DNA from: Marinobacter pelagius
GTDB taxonomy: Bacteria > Pseudomonadota > Gammaproteobacteria > Pseudomonadales > Oleiphilaceae
Length of the DNA: 64,000 nt
Direction: 5' to 3'
NCBI RefSeq assembly: GCF_900114925.1
Contig: NZ_FOUR01000006.1
Location: forward strand, 124,001-188,000
The notes beneath the pieces are model-generated. The model was not told the origin of the DNA. It was given only the letters and a program-made list of their open reading frames with translations, and did not search any database. A program made the position numbers and the translations under genes. Below, piece after piece: positions 29,515-38,215 of this stretch (position 1 is the first letter of the stretch; the number at the start of each line of letters is the position of its first letter).

Positions 29515-31631
29515 TCCTTTGACCCCTTATCCGAGATGGTTTCAACGGTTACTTCTTCCGGTGTCGATTGGCCACCGATAATGTCCACGATCAACATCCT
29601 TTCCGGTGTTTTATATCCATCGTGGACGACGTTATCCGGGGCGGCCGTCTGGCGCTGATCCACGGTCGCCAGTGCTGCGGGACTTACCGATTCCGGTGCA
29701 ACACCCTCAAGCAGCCGGGGCAGCTCCGGGAGGCTCGCGGACTGGCCGGAACCCTTCCCTGGAGCGCCGCCGGAATTGATCTTTATTCCCGGCCCACTGA
29801 GAGTCACGCCACTGGCATCCAGCTTGATGAAGCTGCCGCCACCGGCGATGGTGAGTTCCGTTCCTGCATCCAGGACGACCTTGGCGCCAGCCTTGTGGTG
29901 AACCTCGGTACCGGCTTCGGAGGCCATGGTCTGGCCGGCTTTCTGGTGGAAAGTGCCGGTTATGGTCTGGCTGCAGTCGGCCTCTACGGACACCCGTTTC
30001 TCCCCATTGGTCGTGCAGTGTTCTTTGCCTTTCACATGGCTGTAGTACTGCCCCTCCAAGGTTCGGTGACTGTCGTTTTTGATGACCTCGGTGCGGTTGT
30101 GTTCGGTGAGCAGGTCCAGGTCTTTCTGGGCGTGGAGGTAGATCTGTTCTTCCCCAGCTTCATCTTCGAAGCGCAGTTCGTTGCTGCCCTCGCCCTTGTG
30201 GGTCTTGGTTTTCAGGGTGGTGCGGGTTTTGTGCGCCGGTAGTTCGTACGGTGGCTGATTGGTGGCGTGGTAGGTTCGGCCTGTGATGATGGGTTGGTCC
30301 GGATCACCGTCCAGGAAGCTGACGATCACTTCGTGGCCGATGCGGGGTAGCGCCATGAAGCCGTATTGGCCGCCAGCCCAGCCCTGGCTGACGCGGAGCC
30401 AGGCGCTGCTGTGTTGATCATTGTGCGAGTAGCGATCCCACGGAAACCGCACCTTCACCCGGCCGTGTTCGTCGCAGTGGATTTCCTCGCCTTCCGGACC
30501 GGTGACAATGGCGATCTGGGGGCCATCCATGATTGGCTTGTGGTCTGTTCTCGGTCGCCAGGTTCTGTCCGCGGGCACCACGTTGAAGAAGTTGTGGTAG
30601 GTGGTCGGCTCCTGACCAGCTTCCTCTTCCAGCGCCTGGGGCTGTTTGCCGGTGTGGGTGACGGCAGTGAGTAACCACTCCTGGTTCAAGGCCTCGTTGT
30701 CGTGGTCGGTGAGTGGGAGTTTGGCGCCGGGGGTGAAGTCCGGCCGATTGCTCTCGCCGTGGCCGGTGGAAGCATCGTTTCTCAGGGCGTCCAGGCGGGC
30801 CCGGGTGAAGGGCTGGCCGCTGGCGTCGGCCTTGTAGCGACCCGGGTAGTCGTAGTGCTGGTAGTCTTCCCGGTGATTCAGGTCGGCCGCGCCCTGCTCG
30901 TGCATCAGGGCGTAGGCGGGATTTTTGAAGGTGTAGTCCTTGAGGGCGACGGAGGCGGCCCGGACCCGTTCCTGGTATTTGAAGCGGAAAATACAAGGTT
31001 GCCGAGTACTGCCCCCGGCCCGCCCGTTGTAGGGGGCTGATTCCAGCTTGGGCGCATCGCCATGGTGGTCGGCAAAGACCAACGCCGGTTGCTCTTCCCC
31101 ATCCACGCTGCCGTGGTGGTAGCGGTAATGCCAGCCTTCCTCGGCGGCCAGCCTCTCGATAAAGGCCAGGTCGCTTTCCCGGTGCTGGACGCAGTATTCC
31201 CGTTCTTCCGGAGCACGTTTCAGATCGAAGATCGTATCCACGATACCCCGCTCTTCCAGCAGGGTACGGATGATGGCCTCGGGGCTCTGGCCCTGGAAGA
31301 TGCGGCTGTTGTGCATCAGGCCCAGACGCCAAAGCGGGGGCTGGAATAGCACCTCATAACGGGTGCGGCGATGGCCGGTGTCGCCCCGGGCGAATTCATT
31401 GACCACGCCGGTGAAGCGTCGCAGGGGTTGGCCGTCCTGCCAGACCACAAGGTCGACGGGTTGTTCCAGCATGGCTTCGGCAGGGACGTAAGGGTCGGTA
31501 CTGGCCAGTTCCAGTCGGCCCTGGAACAGCTCGGAAAGGCTCTCGGTCAGCGCGAACGCGACCACGGCGAAATGATCAGAGGGGAAGTCACCGACACGGG
31601 CGGTGAACTGCAATCCACTTGCCTGGGGCAT
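29511..31631 (-). CDS. vgrG: VgrG, type VI secretion tip protein
   Basis: Spike trimer protein that caps the Hcp tube and carries effectors out of the cell. The 706 residues show the gp27-like domain (about 1-340), the gp5-like OB domain (near 385-480: DEHGRVKVRFPWDR, SSAWLRVSQGWAG, GFMALPRIGHEVIV, FLDGDPDQPIITG) and a beta-helix needle (about 520-640). A C-terminal extension of about 70 residues (after GAPGKGSG) is low in predicted structure and may bind the cargo. First gene of the operon with the effector and membrane protein. No T6SS core genes are in the window, so this is an orphan VgrG island. Confidence 0.96.
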   Translation of the reverse strand: MPQASGLQFTARVGDFPSDHFAVVAFALTESLSELFQGRLELASTDPYVPAEAMLEQPVDLVVWQDGQPLRRFTGVVNEFARGDTGHRRTRYEVLFQPPLWRLGLMHNSRIFQGQSPEAIIRTLLEERGIVDTIFDLKRAPEEREYCVQHRESDLAFIERLAAEEGWHYRYHHGSVDGEEQPALVFADHHGDAPKLESAPYNGRAGGSTRQPCIFRFKYQERVRAASVALKDYTFKNPAYALMHEQGAADLNHREDYQHYDYPGRYKADASGQPFTRARLDALRNDASTGHGESNRPDFTPGAKLPLTDHDNEALNQEWLLTAVTHTGKQPQALEEEAGQEPTTYHNFFNVVPADRTWRPRTDHKPIMDGPQIAIVTGPEGEEIHCDEHGRVKVRFPWDRYSHNDQHSSAWLRVSQGWAGGQYGFMALPRIGHEVIVSFLDGDPDQPIITGRTYHATNQPPYELPAHKTRTTLKTKTHKGEGSNELRFEDEAGEEQIYLHAQKDLDLLTEHNRTEVIKNDSHRTLEGQYYSHVKGKEHCTTNGEKRVSVEADCSQTITGTFHQKAGQTMASEAGTEVHHKAGAKVVLDAGTELTIAGGGSFIKLDASGVTLSGPGIKINSGGAPGKGSGQSASLPELPRLLEGVAPESVSPAALATVDQRQTAAPDNVVHDGYKTPERMLIVDIIGGQSTPEEVTVETISDKGSKE

Positions 31632-31776
31632 GTCTTCAGTCCTTGAAGGGTTGATTCGGTCCGTTGAATCGGTGCGGGTATTTTGGCCATCGGATCCTTG
31701 ATGGGGCGCCCGCGAAGTTGGGAAAGGTACCAGCGTGTTTGGAGAAAATCCAGAGTTTGGGGGTGGACTTGAGGAT

Positions 31777-31936
31777 GGGGTCAGATGAACGAGTTCATCA
31801 GACCCCTGAGTATGAGCATGACCTTGGGGTCTGAAGAAAGCCTTCTTCTGACCCCGACTTTGACCGCGCGATTGAGGGTGAGCTGAACTTGGGGTCAGAT
31901 GAACTTGGGGTCAGATGAAGGTTTTCATCAGACCCC
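31777..31936 (+). repeat. Palindromic repeat cluster F (3 copies plus a duplicated half-arm)
   Basis: Full copies: 31777-31806 (A/A), 31826-31855 (T/T) and 31907-31936 (A/A). A 16-base half-arm at 31891-31906 directly repeats the start of the last copy (GGGGTCAGATGAA). The 417-base gap between divergent vgrG and the reductase gene otherwise holds 145 bases upstream of vgrG and about 110 bases before the reductase with no clear promoter match. Confidence 0.95.
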
Positions 31937-32048
31937 TGGGGCAGAACTGTCCCCTGAGCTAAGACCCCTTTGGATCATTGACCCACCGCTTATTCTCCGG
32001 CACTCTAATCTGGTTTCGTAATGCAACCCAAATAGGCAGGTGTCCCAA

Positions 32049-33074
32049 GTGAGCGAATACAAGAATCGAGCAGTCGTGTTGAAGAACCGGCCCGAGGGGG
32101 AAATTCAGGAAGGTGATCTGGTCATGGAGGAGCGGCTGGTTCGGGCACCGGGGGATGGTGAGGTGGTTGCCAAGGTGCTTTGGCTGTCGCTGGATCCCTA
32201 TATGCGCCCCCGGATGAATGATGCCAAGGGGTACATGGATCCGATCGGGATTGATGAGGTGATTGTTGGCGAGAGTGTCGCGCAGATCGTTGAATCCCGC
32301 TCAGACAAGCTGAAAGTAGGTGATCTGGTCACCTGCTATTCCGGTTGGCAGGAGTATGTGACTTTCCCAGCTGATGCGCCGATGGTTTACCGGGTTCGGC
32401 CGAAGGAAGGGGTTCCGCTTCAGGCTTACCTGGGTGTTGCCGGTATGCCGGGGCGCACCGGTTATTGTGGCCTGATGTATGTCGGTAAACCGCAACCGGG
32501 CGAGACCGTGGTGGTGTCTGCGGCTTCCGGGCCGGTTGGAACCGTGGTTGGCCAGACGGCCAAGATCGAGGGTTGTCGCGTGGTTGGTGTGGCCGGTGGT
32601 CCCGAGAAATGCCGGTTTGTGGTCGAGGAGCTGGGGTTTGATGCCTGTGTCGATTACAAGGCCGGCAACCTTAAGGCGGATCTGAAGGCCGCTTGCCCGG
32701 ACGGGATCGATATCTATTTCGAGAATGTGGGTGGTGCGGTGACCCGCGCGGTGGCGCCGTTGCTCAACCCTGGAGCACGGGTGCCGATCTGTGGGTATGT
32801 GTCTGCTTACAATGCGAAAGACATGACCGAAGTGGAGACGCCGTTCCACGTACTCAAGGCGCTGGATCCGGTGCCGGAGCATCGGTTTTTCCTGGTGACT
32901 GAGTGGCAGGACCGGCATCAGGAGATTACCGATATTCTGGCGTCCCGGGTTGCCGGTGGGGAATTGAAGTATCGGGAGACGGTGGCCGAAGGGCTGGAGA
33001 ATGCGGTGGAGGCGTTCAAGGGGATGTTGAAGGGGAAGAATTTCGGGAAGCAGTTGGTTCGGGTTTCGGAGTGA
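32049..33074 (+). CDS. Zinc-independent medium-chain NADP(H)-dependent oxidoreductase
   Basis: A 341-residue member of the MDR superfamily, in the leukotriene B4 dehydrogenase / CurA-like group that reduces enones with NADPH. It lacks the zinc-ligand cysteines of alcohol dehydrogenases. Visible motifs are LSLDPYMRPRMN, AGMPGRTGYCGL and the nucleotide-binding AASGPVGTVVGQ. The GTG at 32049 is preferred, with AGGCAGG eight bases upstream; an in-frame GTG at 32040 overlaps that site. The substrate is unknown. It is flanked by repeat clusters F and G. Confidence 0.88.
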   Translation: MSEYKNRAVVLKNRPEGEIQEGDLVMEERLVRAPGDGEVVAKVLWLSLDPYMRPRMNDAKGYMDPIGIDEVIVGESVAQIVESRSDKLKVGDLVTCYSGWQEYVTFPADAPMVYRVRPKEGVPLQAYLGVAGMPGRTGYCGLMYVGKPQPGETVVVSAASGPVGTVVGQTAKIEGCRVVGVAGGPEKCRFVVEELGFDACVDYKAGNLKADLKAACPDGIDIYFENVGGAVTRAVAPLLNPGARVPICGYVSAYNAKDMTEVETPFHVLKALDPVPEHRFFLVTEWQDRHQEITDILASRVAGGELKYRETVAEGLENAVEAFKGMLKGKNFGKQLVRVSE

Positions 33075-33094
33075 GCTTGGGGTAAGGTGAAGAG

Positions 33095-33393
33095 GGGGTC
33101 AGATGAAGGCTTTCATCAGACCCCGGATATTGAGTGAGAGTGGAGGTGAAAATGGGGTCAGATGAAGGCTTTCATCTGACCCCGGATTAGGGCGCGAGCT
33201 CCGGAATTAGACCGGAACATGGGGTCTGAAGAAAGCTTTCTTCTGACCCCGTTTTTAACCGCGAGTTTGGTGGTGGGCCCAACTTGGGGTCAGATGAAAG
33301 TTTTCATCAGACCCCTGAGCTTGGCCCCGGTTTTAACTGCGAGCCTGGGGGTGGATCCAACTTGGGGTCAGATGAACAAGTTCATCAGACCCC
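33095..33393 (+). repeat. Palindromic repeat cluster G (5 copies), last copy overlaps a gene end
   Basis: Copies at 33095-33124 (A/A), 33154-33183 (symmetric), 33221-33250 (T/T), 33286-33315 (A/A) and 33364-33393 (A/A). They fill the 310-base gap between convergent reductase and phosphorylase genes; no other structure or terminator is seen. The last copy overlaps the phosphorylase 3' end and supplies its final two sense codons and stop. Confidence 0.95.
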
Positions 33394-35136
33394 TGAGCCT
33401 CTGCCCCCTGTTTGGTTGGAGAGCCAGACGCTTTGGTAGGGCTTCAGGGTGATGCTGCCGGCGAGGTCGTCGATTGCCATGCCGGAGATCAGGTCAACCC
33501 AGTGGTCGGTGCCGATGAGGTTGATGTCGCTTAGCGCCACCTGCTGCACTTCGTTGCTGATGTTGTGGATGCAGAATACGGACTGGTCGCGGCGCATGCT
33601 TTGGCGCCAGAAGCCGAAGAGTTGCAGGCCCAGGTGGAGGGTGAACTGGGTGGCGTTGGGGTGAAAGGCCGGCTGGCCGCGACGGATGGCGATCAGGCGC
33701 TTGAGTTCGTGGTAGACCTTGCTGTGGTGGCACAGCGGGTTCTCCAGTTCTTCCTCCAGTTTATCCAGCTGCCACTGCCCGCGGTTGATGGATCTGAGCC
33801 GGCCGGTGTTCTCCACTCTGGCGTAATCGTTTTCCGTGCCCAGTAGGCTGTGAATGTAGAAGGCCGGAATTCCCTCCAGTGCCAGCATGATGGTGTGCGC
33901 ACACAGGAATCGCTGCAGCTGGCAGTGGTCCGCTCCGCCCTCCGCCGTGCCTTTCAGGGCATCCCACAGGGCAATGTTGATCTCATACGGCTGATCGCGA
34001 CCGTCGGCGGTGCGTCGGTAGGAGACCTTGCCGCCGAATGACTCCATGGTGTTGATCAGCCGCTGTTTCTCGTCTTCCTCCAGCAGCCCGTCCGTCGGTC
34101 GCATGCCGATGCCGTCGTGGGAGGCGATGAAGTTCAGGTAGGTGGTTCCCATCTGCGCCGGGGGCATACTCATGAGCCAGGTCTTGAGATGGCGGCAATT
34201 CCCTGTCACCAAGGTATTGATGAGTAGAGGCGGCAGGGAGAAGTTGTAGATTAGGTGCGCTTCGTTGGCGTTCCCGAAATAGGTCAGGTTCTCCCGGTTG
34301 GGCACGTTGGTTTCCGTGATCACCACCGCCTCGGGCGTATGGTGCTCGATCAGCAGGCGCAGGATCTTGATCAGCTCGTGGGTCTGCTGCAGGTGAATGC
34401 AGGGCGTACCGGGTTCCTTCCAGAGAAACGCCACGGCATCGAGCCGGAACATCACCACGCCATGGTCGAGGTATTGTTTAATGATGCCGGCAAACTCGAT
34501 CAGCACCCGGGGGTTGGCGAAATTCAGGTCGACCTGATCCTCACTGAAGGTACACCAGACGTACCGCTCGCCATCCTCGGTCTGCACCGGGGTCAGCAAT
34601 GGCGAGGTTCTGGGCCGGACCACCGCACTCAAATCGTCCTTCGGATTTCCCTCAAAGAAATAATCCTTGCCCGGATCAACCCGCTTGCGGAAGTTCTCGA
34701 ACCAGCGGCTGCGCGCGGACATGTGGTTGATCACCAGGTCCGCCATCAGTTTGAAGTCGCCGGCAATCTTCTCGACATCACTCCAGGAGCCGTGGGACTC
34801 ATTCACCGCCAGGTAGTCCATCACTGAAAAGCCATCGTCGGAGCTGTACGGGAAGAACGGCAGGATGTGGACCGCCGAAACGGTCTCGGCCAGACAATCC
34901 GTCAGGAACCGGTGCAGGGTCTGCAGCGGCTTCTCACCCTCACGCTGGACGGTATCGGCATAGGTGATCAGGATAATATCCGACTCGTCCCAGTTGTTCT
35001 GATGTGCCGGTGGCGGCTCCCGGTTCGGGGCCAGCTCCATGGTGCCCAGCAGCTGTTCCGCCAGGAAATCGCAGTCCAGTTCCGGGTATACCACCTCCAG
35101 CATGCCGACCAGCTTGGCCTTGAGAGGCTGGCTCAT
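33385..35136 (-). CDS. GH13 subfamily 18 phosphorylase (probable glucosylglycerate phosphorylase)
   Basis: Retaining phosphorylase of the sucrose-phosphorylase group. GH13 catalytic motifs are clear: nucleophile D233 in FRLDAVAF, acid/base E275 in VITETNVP and D341 in ASHDGIG. The 583 residues fit the subfamily. The neighbours (GpgS, HAD phosphatase, glycerate-kinase-like) favour glucosylglycerate as substrate, giving glucose 1-phosphate and glycerate. A glucosylglycerol phosphorylase from Marinobacter adhaerens has been described in this subfamily, so that activity or sucrose phosphorolysis is possible. The start overlaps the gpgS stop by four bases. The last codons and TGA stop lie inside a palindromic repeat, so the C-terminus may have been altered by the insertion. 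Confidence 0.85.
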   Translation of the reverse strand: MSQPLKAKLVGMLEVVYPELDCDFLAEQLLGTMELAPNREPPPAHQNNWDESDIILITYADTVQREGEKPLQTLHRFLTDCLAETVSAVHILPFFPYSSDDGFSVMDYLAVNESHGSWSDVEKIAGDFKLMADLVINHMSARSRWFENFRKRVDPGKDYFFEGNPKDDLSAVVRPRTSPLLTPVQTEDGERYVWCTFSEDQVDLNFANPRVLIEFAGIIKQYLDHGVVMFRLDAVAFLWKEPGTPCIHLQQTHELIKILRLLIEHHTPEAVVITETNVPNRENLTYFGNANEAHLIYNFSLPPLLINTLVTGNCRHLKTWLMSMPPAQMGTTYLNFIASHDGIGMRPTDGLLEEDEKQRLINTMESFGGKVSYRRTADGRDQPYEINIALWDALKGTAEGGADHCQLQRFLCAHTIMLALEGIPAFYIHSLLGTENDYARVENTGRLRSINRGQWQLDKLEEELENPLCHHSKVYHELKRLIAIRRGQPAFHPNATQFTLHLGLQLFGFWRQSMRRDQSVFCIHNISNEVQQVALSDINLIGTDHWVDLISGMAIDDLAGSITLKPYQSVWLSNQTGGRGSGV

Positions 35137-36356
35137 GGCCGGTACTCCTGGTTGTCCAGCTCCACGGCCTCCAGCAGTTGCTCCTTGATGTCCGGAATGG
35201 CACTGGTGACGCGGTTCCAGCTCGGGATGAACGGGGTGTCCATAGGGTTATCCAGGAAGTACGACCCGGCCCGCATCACGTTTTGGGCGAACAGCTCCAC
35301 CGCCTTCTCTTCCTTGTGACGGTCCAACGTCAGGCCGTTCATGACGGCGTCGTTCTGGTAGGTCTCTACGAAATCCAGGGCTATCCGGAAGTAAGTGGCC
35401 TTGATGGTTCGGAATTTCTCGTTAGAGAAGATTTCGCCGTTGGTCGCCAGTTTCCGGAACAGGGCCTTGGCAATGTCCACACTCATCTTGGACAGACCCC
35501 GACTGGCATCTTCCGGGGACAGTTCCTGATGCTTGTGATCGTAGGTGTCAGCGATGTCCACCTGGCATAGCCGGTTGGTGGCGTAGTTGCGCTTCATCTC
35601 GGACAGCACGCCAATCTCCAGGCCCCAATCACTGGGGATACGCAAGTCATTGATGACGTCGGTACGGAACGAGAACTCGCCGGCCAGCGGGTAGCGGTAG
35701 CTGTCCAGGTAGTCGAGGAAATCGCTGGGGCCACAGACTTTTTTCAGGGCGCGGATCAACGGGGTTACCAGTAGGCGGCTGACCCGGCCATTCATTTTCG
35801 AATCCGCCACCCGTGCGTAGTAGCCCTTGCAGAACATGTAGTTGAACGCGGGATTAGCCACCGGATAGATCAGGCGGGCCACCAGGTCCCGGGAATAGGT
35901 CAGGATGTCACAATCGTGCAGGGCCACGGATTTGCTGACGCCGGAGGCCAGCACATAACCAAAGCAGTACCAGACGTTCCGGCCCTTGCCCATCTCGGTC
36001 GGCGCCAGATTCTGCTCCCGCAGTTTGAGGTCGAGGGCGCGCAGGCGCGGGCCGTCGTTCCAGAGCACCTTGAACTCCTGGGGCAGCTCGGAGAAATACT
36101 CAAGGGCATGCCGGTATTGTGCTTCATCGGCGCGGTCCAGCCCGATCACGATCTGGTCCAGGTAAGGCACCTTTGCCAACTCGCTGACGATGTTTTTCAG
36201 CGCCGGCCCCTCAAGTTCGGAATACAGCGAAGGCAGCACCAGGGACATGGGCCGGGCCTTCCGGAAACTCATCAGCTCCGCCTCCATCTCCTCAACGGGC
36301 CGGCGGACAAGGTTATGCAACGTGGTGACTATGCCGTTCTGGTAAAAGTCGCCCAT
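35133..36356 (-). CDS. gpgS: Glucosyl-3-phosphoglycerate synthase
   Basis: GT81 glycosyltransferase that joins glucose from an NDP-glucose to 3-phosphoglycerate, first step of the compatible solute glucosylglycerate. The 407 residues have the GT-A fold pattern with LVLPSLYSELEG near the N-terminus, KGRNVWYCFGY near 124-134 and the metal motif DCD at 148-150. It is 14 bases downstream of the phosphatase gene and overlaps the phosphorylase start by four bases, so the three are cotranscribed. Confidence 0.92.
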   Translation of the reverse strand: MGDFYQNGIVTTLHNLVRRPVEEMEAELMSFRKARPMSLVLPSLYSELEGPALKNIVSELAKVPYLDQIVIGLDRADEAQYRHALEYFSELPQEFKVLWNDGPRLRALDLKLREQNLAPTEMGKGRNVWYCFGYVLASGVSKSVALHDCDILTYSRDLVARLIYPVANPAFNYMFCKGYYARVADSKMNGRVSRLLVTPLIRALKKVCGPSDFLDYLDSYRYPLAGEFSFRTDVINDLRIPSDWGLEIGVLSEMKRNYATNRLCQVDIADTYDHKHQELSPEDASRGLSKMSVDIAKALFRKLATNGEIFSNEKFRTIKATYFRIALDFVETYQNDAVMNGLTLDRHKEEKAVELFAQNVMRAGSYFLDNPMDTPFIPSWNRVTSAIPDIKEQLLEAVELDNQEYRP

Positions 36357-36370
36357 GGCGGCTCTCCTCT

Positions 36371-37174
36371 TTAATACCCGTACTCAAGCAGCAGATTGAG
36401 TACACAGTCATTCCAGCCCTCGGGGCCGGATCTGAGGGAGCGTATGGGCCGGCGGTCTGACGGCAGCTGGACACTCTCGCTGTTGACGCCCCGGATTACC
36501 ACCGGGACATCGGACGCTTCCAGCATGCCCTGATCGTTCGGGCTGTCACCCAATGCGATGGCCAGTACCGGTTCGCGGCCATAACGCTCCTGGTATTTAC
36601 CCAGCAAGAAACGGGCCCCATCAGCCTTGTCGAAGATCCCCATGGCGTGCCAGAAGCGGCCACCCTGCACCAGACGCAGGTTGTCAGAGGCCAGCGAGGC
36701 CTCGAATTGGCGCAGCTCATCCTCGCTTCCTTCCCAGATCAGCGGCTCGGTACCATGGCGTTGCATTGCCCTGGATGCTGCGGTGACGTCCAGGCCCGTG
36801 ACATCCGCCAGCTCCTCTGCCGACATGTCCTCGAAGCCCCGAAAGCGGGCACCGGCGGCCCGCAACCGGCCCAAGGCGGACAACACCACCGCCCGGGATG
36901 CGCCAAAATTCACCACCTGCTCCGAGGAATTGCCGAAAATGCCGGCCGGAATGACGACCGCTGCACCATTTTCGACAATGTAGGGATCGCCATTGGCCAG
37001 CTCGTTCCGGAGTACGGCGATCTCCGCCGCGGTCTTGCTGGAGTTGAGGATCAGGGGGATTTCGGCTGCTTTTACCCTGGCCAGAGCGGGCCTGGCCGCC
37101 TCCCAGGAATAATCCTCGTGGTCCAGCAATGTGCCATCAAGATCGGTGAACAGAATCAGGTGGGGCCTGGGCAT
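36371..37174 (-). CDS. gpgP: HAD phosphatase, mannosyl/glucosyl-3-phosphoglycerate phosphatase family
   Basis: Removes the phosphate from glucosyl-3-phosphoglycerate to give glucosylglycerate. The 267 residues start after GAGGGAAAA at 37174; an upstream in-frame ATG at 37252 overlaps the kinase gene and was rejected. HAD motifs are FTDLDGTLLD (nucleophile D11, D13) and, near the end, ALGDSPNDQGML. The cap insertion type fits the MPGP family. Substrate assignment rests on adjacency to gpgS. Confidence 0.9.
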   Translation of the reverse strand: MPRPHLILFTDLDGTLLDHEDYSWEAARPALARVKAAEIPLILNSSKTAAEIAVLRNELANGDPYIVENGAAVVIPAGIFGNSSEQVVNFGASRAVVLSALGRLRAAGARFRGFEDMSAEELADVTGLDVTAASRAMQRHGTEPLIWEGSEDELRQFEASLASDNLRLVQGGRFWHAMGIFDKADGARFLLGKYQERYGREPVLAIALGDSPNDQGMLEASDVPVVIRGVNSESVQLPSDRRPIRSLRSGPEGWNDCVLNLLLEYGY

Positions 37175-37196
37175 GGTTTTCCCTCGCTTGGGTTTG

Positions 37197-38147
37197 CTAA
37201 CTGGAGCCCGGAGGCTCCCTGAATTGCGGAGCCGCCAGCGAATGGTCCGCACCGACCGGGATCAGGACATCGGCCCGGCCCGGCATTTCCCGGAGGCAAT
37301 GCTCGGTCACGCGCTGGTAGTGCATGATGAATCGGGCTACCTCGTCGTCAGACATGATGCGCAACGAGGGGGCACCCTCATCGCTGGCGCCCTCTTCTGG
37401 TGCATTGGCATGGCGTGCCGCCAGCTTGTGTTCCTGCAAGGTGCGCCACTCCAGCACGCACTCCATGGACGGCGCCTTGAGCATCACCAGGTAATCGAGC
37501 CGGTCGAAGAACGCCCGGTAGCTGTCTTTCAGGCACTCGTTCACATAGCTGCGCCAGGTGGCATGGGCGTCCTCCTCGGCTTCCAGCGTGTTGACCGGCC
37601 GGGCCAGCGCTTCTTCAGGTTCCGGCGCGGCTCCCAGACACCAGCCCTCTATGAGGATGACCTCTGCCGGGCCTTCAAACACCGGCCAGCGGTCCCGGGG
37701 CGCACGGTCATCCCTGGCCTTTTCGAAAGCGGGAATCGGGGTCTTGTCCCCGGGTTTTGCAGCCAGGAGCTGGTCGATCACTTTCTGGCCCAGGGACACA
37801 TCGTGGGTGCCCGGCACACCGCGGGTGATGAACAACGGGTGCACGAGTCCGGCAAGTCTCTGCCGCTCTGCTCTGGTAAGGTAGATATCATCAACGGAGA
37901 AGCTGGCTGTGGCCGTGCCATGGTGGCGGCTCAGGATTTCCTTGAGGAACAGGGTCAGGGTTGATTTCCCGGTACCCTGGGCCCCATGGATACCAATAAG
38001 CACCGGCCGCCCGAGCCGTTGCCGGAGTTCGAGAATCCGGTGCGCCAGGGGCAGAATGGTATGTTCGACGGTGTGTCCGTATGAGGAAGGTAAACCTTCC
38101 TGGCTGATCAGGGTCTCAATGGTCGGGTTGAGTTCGTTTTCAGACAC
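37197..38147 (-). CDS. P-loop kinase resembling D-glycerate 3-kinase
   Basis: A 316-residue P-loop kinase with Walker A GAQGTGKST at residues 55-63, SVDDIYLTRAERQ, and ILIEGWCLG, the pattern of plant-type glycerate kinases (GLYK) and related enzymes. In this operon it would convert glycerate, released by the phosphorylase, to 3-phosphoglycerate and so close a cycle. The start is GTG at 38147 with AGGAAA upstream; the open frame continues 50 codons further but crosses the divergent selO promoter. It is first in the operon. Confidence 0.82.
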   Translation of the reverse strand: MSENELNPTIETLISQEGLPSSYGHTVEHTILPLAHRILELRQRLGRPVLIGIHGAQGTGKSTLTLFLKEILSRHHGTATASFSVDDIYLTRAERQRLAGLVHPLFITRGVPGTHDVSLGQKVIDQLLAAKPGDKTPIPAFEKARDDRAPRDRWPVFEGPAEVILIEGWCLGAAPEPEEALARPVNTLEAEEDAHATWRSYVNECLKDSYRAFFDRLDYLVMLKAPSMECVLEWRTLQEHKLAARHANAPEEGASDEGAPSLRIMSDDEVARFIMHYQRVTEHCLREMPGRADVLIPVGADHSLAAPQFREPPGSS

Positions 38148-38215
38148 GGTGGTTTCCTGAATCGGTTTGAATGAAAAGCAGCAGAATCTGTACCAACTGA
38201 GAGTATACGCATTGT

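Noticed and set aside
33219..33452. Short plus-strand frame in cluster G
   Set aside because: Encodes repeated peptides from palindrome copies; no start signal or family.
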